Origin: Lentzea indica
GTDB lineage: Bacteria > Actinomycetota > Actinomycetes > Mycobacteriales > Pseudonocardiaceae
NCBI RefSeq assembly: GCF_012184385.1
Contig: NZ_VSRL01000041.1
Span: 15,928-52,413 of the forward strand
Reading direction: 5' to 3'
DNA: 36,486 bases
Part shown: positions 31,708 to 36,486 of the stretch, piece by piece
Layout of the letters: each line of letters opens with the position of its first letter
How positions within the stretch are numbered: the stretch's first letter is position 1
Made by a program: the position numbers and the translations under genes
Notes under the pieces: model-generated
The model's input: only the letters and a program-made list of their open reading frames with translations
Told to the model about the DNA's origin: nothing
The model's database searches: none

Positions 31708-32405
31708 CGGTAGCGGTGGTGCTCGGTGCAGCCGAGCTCCTCGTACAACCTGATCGCCGGCTCGTTGTGCTCGGCGACCTGCAGCACGCACGTCGTGGCG
31801 CCCTGCTCCAGGCCCCAGCCCGCCAGCTCGCCCATGAGGCGCCTCGCGAGGCCCTGGCGGCGGTGTGACGGCCGCACGGCGAGGCGGGCGACATGCAGCA
31901 GGTCTTCGACGACGGCGCCCCTCACAGCCGCGATCACCGTGTCGTTCTCGATGATGCTCGCGAAGCACACGTTGCCACCGCTGCCGAGCACGTGCCGCTG
32001 GGCGGAGGAGACCTCGGATCCTGCCGTCAGTTCCCACCATCCGGGAAGATCACGATTCTCGGCCACGCCGTCGGCGAACTTCTCCAGCGGGCCGGTCATC
32101 ACCTGCGACTCCGCGCCGCCCGGATGATCGAGATCGACGCGCCAGCCTGAAGCCGCGATCGCCTGTTCGTGCACTGAGCCGTTGACTACATGAGCAGTGG
32201 GTTTGATGCCGTGCTCTCGCGCGAACCCTTCGATGACGGTCAGCGCACCCGGGATCGGCAGGCCGGGATCACCGCAGGTCAGCGTGCTGTTGGCGCGGCC
32301 GGTGAAGCCGGCGGCCGCGCGCATCAACCAGTTTCCGAGCGGGACTTCTGCCAGGGCGGGCCATGCTCGCGCGCAGAGCGACTCCAGGTGATCCACGGTG
32401 TGCAC
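31683..32405 (-). CDS. GNAT-family N-acetyltransferase
   Basis: A 240-residue protein. The C-terminal half is the GNAT fold: VEDLLHVARLAVRPSHRRQG, then LARRLMGELAGWG, with the acetyl-CoA loop RRQGLA, and VLQVAEHNEPAIRLYEELGC near the end. The first 110 residues (WPALAEVPLGNWLMRAAAGF, then TGRANSTLTCG) are a degenerate second GNAT-like half. The start is GTG at 32405 with AGGA about 6 nt upstream; the open frame reaches 32465. The acceptor substrate is unknown. It is divergent from fdxA, and an iron-box-like sequence lies between them. Confidence 0.85.
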   Translation of the reverse strand: MHTVDHLESLCARAWPALAEVPLGNWLMRAAAGFTGRANSTLTCGDPGLPIPGALTVIEGFAREHGIKPTAHVVNGSVHEQAIAASGWRVDLDHPGGAESQVMTGPLEKFADGVAENRDLPGWWELTAGSEVSSAQRHVLGSGGNVCFASIIENDTVIAAVRGAVVEDLLHVARLAVRPSHRRQGLARRLMGELAGWGLEQGATTCVLQVAEHNEPAIRLYEELGCTEHHRYRYWIPAVS

Positions 32406-32473
32406 ACGTTCATCCTGACTCCGTTGGCCAGGGAATTTATGGGCAGGTGTTGTGACGTGGCACACCGTGCAGC

Positions 32474-32489
32474 TAAGGCAAGCCTGACC
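32474..32489. promoter_or_regulatory. Candidate DtxR/IdeR-type iron box
   Basis: TAAGGCAAGCCTGACC matches the iron-box pattern TTAGGTTAGGCTAACC at 11 of 16 positions, including the central AG-CT core. It is in the 154-bp divergent gap between the GNAT gene and fdxA, upstream of possible -10 boxes GATACT (32494-32499) and TACTCT (32513-32518). Iron control of a ferredoxin is plausible, but the match is imperfect. Confidence 0.35.
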
Positions 32490-32559
32490 GGGTGATACTC
32501 GAACGTGCCGCGTACTCTCCGGCTTGCGCGGTGTGGACCAGAGGAAGTTGGAGAGCGCA

Positions 32560-32886
32560 GTGACCTATGTGATCGCCCAGCCGTGCGTGGACGTGCTCGA
32601 CAAGGCGTGCATCGAAGAGTGCCCCGTCGACTGCATCTACGAAGGCGACCGGATGCTCTACATCCACCCCGACGAGTGCGTGGACTGTGGCGCGTGCGAA
32701 CCCGTGTGCCCGGTGGAAGCCATCTACTACGAGGACGACGTCCCCGATGAGTGGAAGGACTACACCAAGGCCAACGTGGACTTCTTCAACGAGCTCGGTT
32801 CGCCCGGTGGCGCGTCGAAGGTCGGCAAGGTGAGCGCCGACCCGCCGATGATCAAGGAGCTCGAGCCGCAGGCTGAGGGGCATTGA
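32560..32886 (+). CDS. fdxA: Seven-iron ferredoxin
   Basis: A 108-residue FdxA-type ferredoxin, an electron carrier with one [3Fe-4S] and one [4Fe-4S] cluster. The cysteines are C9-x7-C17-x3-C21-P and C40-x2-C43-x2-C46-x3-C50-P. The motifs are [14 protein letters not shown] and [20 protein letters not shown]. The tail [20 protein letters not shown] is typical of actinobacterial FdxA/FdxC. GTG start with GGAG 7 nt upstream. The stop overlaps the dapC start by 3 bases (TTGA), the same pairing as fdxC-dapC in mycobacteria. Confidence 0.96.
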   Translation: MTYVIAQPCVDVLDKACIEECPVDCIYEGDRMLYIHPDECVDCGACEPVCPVEAIYYEDDVPDEWKDYTKANVDFFNELGSPGGASKVGKVSADPPMIKELEPQAEGH

Positions 32887-33980
32887 TTCTTTCGCGCAGG
32901 GGGCCGGCGCTGCCGGACTTCCCGTGGGACTCCCTGGCTGACCACGCCGCCAAGGCGCGCAAGCACCCGGGTGGCGTGGTCGACCTGTCGGTCGGCACGC
33001 CCGTCGACCCGGTTCCCGCGGTGATCCAGTCCGCACTGTCGTCGGTCGCCGACATCCCCGGTTACCCGACCACCCACGGCACGCCAGAGCTGCGCGCGGC
33101 CTTCGTCGCCGCCGTCGAGCGGCGCTACGGGATCGTCGGACTCTCGGCTGACGCGGTGCTGCCCACGATCGGCTCCAAGGAGCTCGTGGCGTGGCTGCCC
33201 ACCCTGCTCGGCGTCGGGCCCGGCGACATCGTGGCCGTGCCCTCCGTGGCGTACCCGACCTACGAGGTGGGCGCGCTGCTAGCTGGCGCGATCGTCGTGC
33301 GTCTCGCCGATGGTGAGAAGCCGCCGGCGGGCACTCGGCTGGTGTGGCTGAACTCGCCGTCGAACCCGACCGGTCGCGTGTTGTCGGCAGAGCAGCTGCG
33401 TGACGCCGTTGCCGCCGCTCGCGCTGTCGGTGCCGTGGTGGCGTCGGACGAGTGCTACCTGGCTCTGCCGTGGGACGCCTCGCCGGTGTCGGTGCTGCAT
33501 CCGTCCGTTGTGGACTCCTTCGACGGTGTGCTCGCCGTGCACTCGCTGTCGAAGTCGTCGTCGCTGGCGGGCTATCGGGCCGGGTTCATCACCGGTGACC
33601 CTGAGCTGATCTCGGGTTTGCTGGAGCTTCGCAAACACGCAGGGATGATCGTGCCGCGTCCGGTGCAGGAGGCCATGCGGGCCGCCCTGGAGGACGACGC
33701 GCACGTCGCCGAGCAGCGCTCGCGGTATCTCGCCCGTCGCGAGGTGCTGAAGCCGGCGCTGGAGGCGGCCGGGTTCACCGTGTCGCACTCCGAGGCGGGG
33801 CTCTACCTGTGGTCGTCACGCGGTGAGGACGCCTGGGAGACGATCTCCTGGCTGGCCGATCGCGGCATTCTCGCGGCTCCCGGCACGTTCTACGGCCCAG
33901 CTGGCGCCCAGCACGTGCGGATCGCGCTCACGGCCACCGACGAGCGGATCGCCGCGGCCGCCGAGCGCCTCAAGGCTTGA
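32883..33980 (+). CDS. dapC: Succinyldiaminopimelate transaminase
   Basis: A 365-residue class I/II PLP aminotransferase of lysine and cell-wall diaminopimelate synthesis. It converts N-succinyl-2-amino-6-ketopimelate to N-succinyl-LL-diaminopimelate with glutamate. The cofactor Lys224 is in [16 protein letters not shown]. Other class marks are [31 protein letters not shown] and ASDECYLAL, and the substrate-carboxylate Arg in [13 protein letters not shown] start coupled to fdxA. The dapD gene, which makes its succinylated precursor, lies 1 kb away on the other strand. Confidence 0.94.
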   Translation: MILSRRGPALPDFPWDSLADHAAKARKHPGGVVDLSVGTPVDPVPAVIQSALSSVADIPGYPTTHGTPELRAAFVAAVERRYGIVGLSADAVLPTIGSKELVAWLPTLLGVGPGDIVAVPSVAYPTYEVGALLAGAIVVRLADGEKPPAGTRLVWLNSPSNPTGRVLSAEQLRDAVAAARAVGAVVASDECYLALPWDASPVSVLHPSVVDSFDGVLAVHSLSKSSSLAGYRAGFITGDPELISGLLELRKHAGMIVPRPVQEAMRAALEDDAHVAEQRSRYLARREVLKPALEAAGFTVSHSEAGLYLWSSRGEDAWETISWLADRGILAAPGTFYGPAGAQHVRIALTATDERIAAAAERLKA

Positions 33981-34031
33981 GGCGCGGTCAAGGCCCAGCG
34001 GGCGAGCGGTTCGCGGCTGCGGCCCGGCACA

Positions 34032-34937
34032 TCAGGGCTTGAGAGCCGACCAGACCCTGCGGGTGAACTGGTTCGGCGGCACCGAGTCCGTGGTGAGCCG
34101 GACACTGGTGCTGATCTCCTCGCCGCTGAGGCCCAGGCCCAGCACCAGGTGCCAGTGCAGGTCCCAGAGATCCTGAAACGCGTCCAGCTCCACGTCGGCG
34201 TCCGCGCTGACGTGGAGCACCGACGGTTCCGCGATCCGGACGACGCGCTCGACCGCCCGCACGTCCCGCGTGTTCGTGCGGAAGCTGAACGCCAGGTCGA
34301 CCGTCTCGCTGTCGAGCCCGTACGTCGCGTACGAGTGACACCTGTGGTGTGGCAACGACAGCGGCTGGTTCGTCTCCAGGTAGAGGTCGCCCTCGAACCT
34401 CAGCGTCGGCGAGTGCTGGCTGAGCGTGGCGCGGGCGCTGACGAACTCCCAGCCGGGCATGTCCAGCTTGGGCACCAGCAGTTCCAGCACTTCTCCACGT
34501 CTGGCGCTTCTCGTGCGTTCGCCTGAGCGCCACGGGATTTCCCTGCTGTAGGGCTCTTTCTTCGTGACGAACACGTACGGGGCGCTGTCGGTTTGAAGGC
34601 TCAGGACGACCACGGTCCTGCCCGACGACCAGTTGAACGCCACAGTGGTGAGGCCGGGCGCGACGCCGTCGAAGTGGCTTTCGACCTTCGGCCACCAGCT
34701 GGAGAGTTCCTCGGCCAGGGCGCCTTTGACGTACCGGCCCTTCTCGTCGACGCCGACGATCCACATCGCCTCCGACCCGCGCGCGGCGTTGCACAGCGCG
34801 GCGATCTGGCGTGCGGCCTTGCCGTGGTCGATCGGCCACTGCGTCTTGAACTCCACGAAGGAGTCCTCCGACTGCGCTCCCTCCAGGGCACGCTCGATCG
34901 CGGCGCGAGCGTTCAACTCGATCCGCTGTTTCAGCAC
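34032..34937 (-). CDS. AlbA_2 (Schlafen-type) domain protein
   Basis: A 301-residue protein. Residues about 18-135 resemble the AlbA_2/Schlafen-type domain: SEDSFVEFKTQWPIDHGKAA, ALCNAARGSEAMWIVGVDEK, VVVLSLQTDSAPYVFVTKKE, then REIPWRSGERTRSARR. The EFK...ALxNxxxG...IGVD layout is the family core. The remaining 165 residues (DLYLETNQPLSLPHHRCHSY) have no recognised domain. Such proteins are often putative nucleic-acid binders or occur in defence genes; no partner is visible here. Start: GTG at 34937, with GAGGAGG 5 nt upstream, fits better than GTG at 34943. It lies between convergent dapC and upstream dapD. Confidence 0.68.
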   Translation of the reverse strand: MLKQRIELNARAAIERALEGAQSEDSFVEFKTQWPIDHGKAARQIAALCNAARGSEAMWIVGVDEKGRYVKGALAEELSSWWPKVESHFDGVAPGLTTVAFNWSSGRTVVVLSLQTDSAPYVFVTKKEPYSREIPWRSGERTRSARRGEVLELLVPKLDMPGWEFVSARATLSQHSPTLRFEGDLYLETNQPLSLPHHRCHSYATYGLDSETVDLAFSFRTNTRDVRAVERVVRIAEPSVLHVSADADVELDAFQDLWDLHWHLVLGLGLSGEEISTSVRLTTDSVPPNQFTRRVWSALKP

Positions 34938-34971
34938 GTGCACCTCCTCGGATAGTGCCTCAAGATGGCAC

Positions 34972-35001
34972 GGGCCCAGCCTGCCTCAGCAGACCGGGCC
35001 C
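34972..35001 (-). terminator. dapD terminator / intergenic stem-loop
   Basis: On the minus strand GGGCCC-ggt-CTGC-TGAG-GCAG-gct-GGGCCC forms a two-step stem between dapD and the AlbA_2 gene. A second hairpin GTGCC...GGCAC (34955-34971) follows directly. No T-run is present, so termination is probable but not certain. The AlbA_2 gene may be partly read from the dapD promoter. Confidence 0.55.
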
Positions 35002-35019
35002 CAGACATCGATTTCTCTC

Positions 35020-35985
35020 TCAGTCGTTCGCGTGCAGTGCGGCGTTCAGTTCCACGCCGGTGCCCTTGCGGGCTTTGACCTTCACCGTGCCGGTCACCGA
35101 GTCCCGGATGAACAGCAGGTTCGACTGGCCGCTGAGGGTGATGGCCTTGACGACCTCGCCGTCGGGGAGCGTGACCTTGGTGCCCGCGGTGATGTAGAGG
35201 CCGGCCTCCACCACGCAGTCGTCGCCCAGCGAGATGCCCAGGCCCGCGTTGGCGCCGAGCAGGCAGCGTTCGCCCAGGGAGATGACCTGCTTGCCGCCCC
35301 CTGAGAGGGTGCCCATGATCGAGGCGCCGCCGCCCACGTCCGAGCCGTCGCCGACCACGACGCCGCCCGAGATGCGGCCCTCGACCATGCTGCTGCCCAG
35401 GGTGCCGGCGTTGAAGTTCACGAAACCCTCGTGCATGACCGTGGTGCCCGCCGCCAGGTGGGCGCCCAGGCGGACTCGGTCGGCGTCGCCGATCCTCACG
35501 CCGGACGGGACCACGTAGTCGACCATCCTCGCGAACTTGTCGACGCTGTAGACCGTGACCGGGCCCCTGGTGCGGAGCCTCGTACGGGTCTGTTCGAAGC
35601 CGTCCACCGCGCAGGGGCCGTGGTTCGTCCAGACGACGTTGGTGAGCAGGCCGAAGAGGCCGTCCAGGTTGGCGCCGTGGGGCTTGATCAGGCGGTGGCT
35701 GATGAGGTGCAGCCTCAGCCAGACGTCGTAGGTGTCTTGTGGGGCGGCTTCGAGGTTGATTGCTGCTCGGACTCCTACTACCTCTACGTCTCGCTCCGGG
35801 TCCTCGCCCAGGAGCTTGGCCGCCGATTCGCCCAGGGTTTCTGCGATTTCCGCTGACGACAGGCGGGTTGTGCCCAGGTCTCCTGCGTCTTCTGCGTCGC
35901 CCAGGGTTGGGGACGGGTACCAGGTGTCCAGGACGGTGCCGTCTGGGGTCACTGTGGCCAGGCCGATGCCGTATGCGGTGCTCAC
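35020..35985 (-). CDS. dapD: Tetrahydrodipicolinate N-succinyltransferase
   Basis: A 321-residue trimeric left-handed beta-helix enzyme that succinylates tetrahydrodipicolinate with succinyl-CoA, the committed step of the succinylase DAP pathway. It is the actinobacterial form: [20 protein letters not shown] at the N-terminus, then [60 protein letters not shown] and [20 protein letters not shown] with hexapeptide repeats. GTG start 7 nt after a TAGGCT box and without a ribosome binding site, so probably leaderless. Confidence 0.96.
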   Translation of the reverse strand: MSTAYGIGLATVTPDGTVLDTWYPSPTLGDAEDAGDLGTTRLSSAEIAETLGESAAKLLGEDPERDVEVVGVRAAINLEAAPQDTYDVWLRLHLISHRLIKPHGANLDGLFGLLTNVVWTNHGPCAVDGFEQTRTRLRTRGPVTVYSVDKFARMVDYVVPSGVRIGDADRVRLGAHLAAGTTVMHEGFVNFNAGTLGSSMVEGRISGGVVVGDGSDVGGGASIMGTLSGGGKQVISLGERCLLGANAGLGISLGDDCVVEAGLYITAGTKVTLPDGEVVKAITLSGQSNLLFIRDSVTGTVKVKARKGTGVELNAALHAND

Positions 35986-35992
35986 GGGGGTG

Positions 35993-35998
35993 AGCCTA
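35993..35998 (-). promoter_or_regulatory. Candidate -10 box for leaderless dapD
   Basis: On the minus strand TAGGCT (TAnnnT) is followed by CACCCCC and the dapD GTG at 35985. No -35 hexamer or ribosome binding site is recognisable. Confidence 0.4.
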
Positions 35999-36061
35999 GT
36001 CCGGGCGCCGTTTTTTCGTATGGTCGTCCCCCTGTGTCGTTGGCGGCTGCCGGTTTCGTGT

Positions 36062-36400
36062 TCGTAGGTGGTTGGGTTGCGTGGTTGTGTGGCGGTTGGG
36101 GTGGGTTTTCCTGGGGCTCCGCCCCAGACCCCGCCAATCTGATCAAAGACCTGTCCAGCGCCGCCTGCGGGTTGATGGCACGCCTGTTGCTTTTGGCGGC
36201 TTGCTGTTGCGTAGGTGTTTGGGGTGTGGGGTGGTCCCGTCACGAGTCGCACGGAGGCAGCCACACCCAGGGAGGAGAGTCAAGTCGACGAAAAGCGTGT
36301 CGACTTGACTCTCCTCCCTGGGCGCGGCAAAACGCGTCAGCACGACTCGTGACGGGACCACCCCACCGGCGTTGTGTGTGAAGGGCGGGCTCGGCTAATG
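36062..36400. repeat. Dispersed intergenic repeat, copy 2
   Basis: This shares ordered blocks with 14673-14940: a GC hairpin (here CTGGGGCTCCGCCCCAG), CCAATCTGATC, TCCAGCGCCG, GCGGGTTGATGGCACGCC, GGGGTGGTCCCG and GTGAAGGGCGGGCTCGGCT. It differs by holding a nested palindrome between the last two blocks. The gap from 35986 to the window end (501 bp) contains this repeat, the dapD promoter and no credible gene. The last 85 bases (36401-36486) are GC-rich with short inverted repeats (GAGTGCT/AGCACTC) and nothing recognised. Confidence 0.8.
36226..36366. repeat. Nested palindrome: two perfect 24-bp inverted repeats, one inside the other
   Basis: The outer arms at 36226-36249 and 36343-36366 are exact reverse complements over 24 bp (they begin GTGGGGTGGTCCCGTCACGA). 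The inner arms at 36266-36289 and 36299-36322 are also exact over 24 bp (they begin CCCAGGGAGGAGAGTCAAGT), separated by a 9-nt loop GAAAAGCGT. The spacers between outer and inner arms are 16 and 20 nt and unrelated; the right one has a small CGCG-GCAAAA-CGCG hairpin. The outer arm starts with GGGGTGGTCCCG of the host repeat. No target-site duplication is visible. Perfect pairing suggests recent origin, active maintenance, or a mobile fold-back element. Confidence 0.93.
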
Positions 36401-36486
36401 AGTGCTGAGCCGGCCGTTTCTGGCAGGCTCGGCCTGTGGCCGCTGGTGGGTGAGCACTCTGGCTCGGTGGAGTTGTGGAGTCCTTG

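Noticed and set aside
36226-36366. CRISPR array or integron attachment site
   Set aside because: There is one nested palindrome only, with no regularly spaced direct repeats, no cas genes and no integrase nearby.

Overview
The window is high-GC actinobacterial chromosome, most likely from a Pseudonocardiaceae-type genus such as Lentzea or Saccharothrix. That placement is inferred from gene content and style, not from a database match. The markers are a mycothiol gene (mshB), actinobacterial-type dapD and dapC-fdxA, tandem SARP/NB-ARC/TPR regulators, many GTG/TTG starts, and several starts lying 6-7 nt after a TAnnnT -10 box, which suggests leaderless transcripts. Part of the gene set matches the Mycobacterium tuberculosis pimE-mutT2-typA-lpqW-mshB-fdxC-dapC neighbourhood (remembered order, not searched).

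Layout. 1-4.3 kb: two tandem SARP-type STAND regulators, the first cut by the window edge. 4.3-7.3 kb: two tiny convergent membrane-peptide genes, a PimE-like GT87 mannosyltransferase, a secreted GH88/105-like hydrolase and a pterin carbinolamine dehydratase. 7.3-11.7 kb: a TPP riboswitch and thiBPQ thiamine transporter followed by an SDR gene. 11.7-17.7 kb: a minus-strand lolA-like/ABC ATPase/ABC permease operon divergent from an OmpR-type response regulator/histidine kinase pair, then a MutT2-like Nudix protein with an extra N-terminal domain. 17.7-20.2 kb: trpS on the minus strand behind a complete Trp attenuator, a YciI-like protein, an S41-like protease and a Cys/Lys-rich microprotein. 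20.3-24.1 kb: typA and a frameshifted lpqW-like lipoprotein gene. 24.4-30.4 kb: a dipeptide/oligopeptide ABC operon (dppABCDF-like) whose dppB is also frameshifted. 30.4-36 kb: mshB, a small membrane protein, a GNAT enzyme, fdxA-dapC, an AlbA_2-like protein and dapD. 36-36.5 kb: an intergenic repeat carrying a large nested palindrome.

Genes are tightly packed. Start/stop overlaps of 1-11 nt link thiB-thiP-thiQ, the lolA-like/ABC genes, the regulator/kinase pair, dppB-C-D-F, mshB and the gene after it, fdxA-dapC, and the microprotein/protease pair. Convergent genes repeatedly overlap at their stops. No tRNA, rRNA, CRISPR array, transposase or phage gene was seen.

The strongest non-coding signals are the TPP riboswitch, whose aptamer core contains the thiB ribosome binding site; the trpS attenuator with an apparently leaderless Trp-Trp leader peptide and a second hairpin over the trpS ribosome binding site; and the nested 24-bp/24-bp palindrome inside one of two copies of a dispersed intergenic repeat. 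No wholly new multi-gene system could be established from sequence alone.
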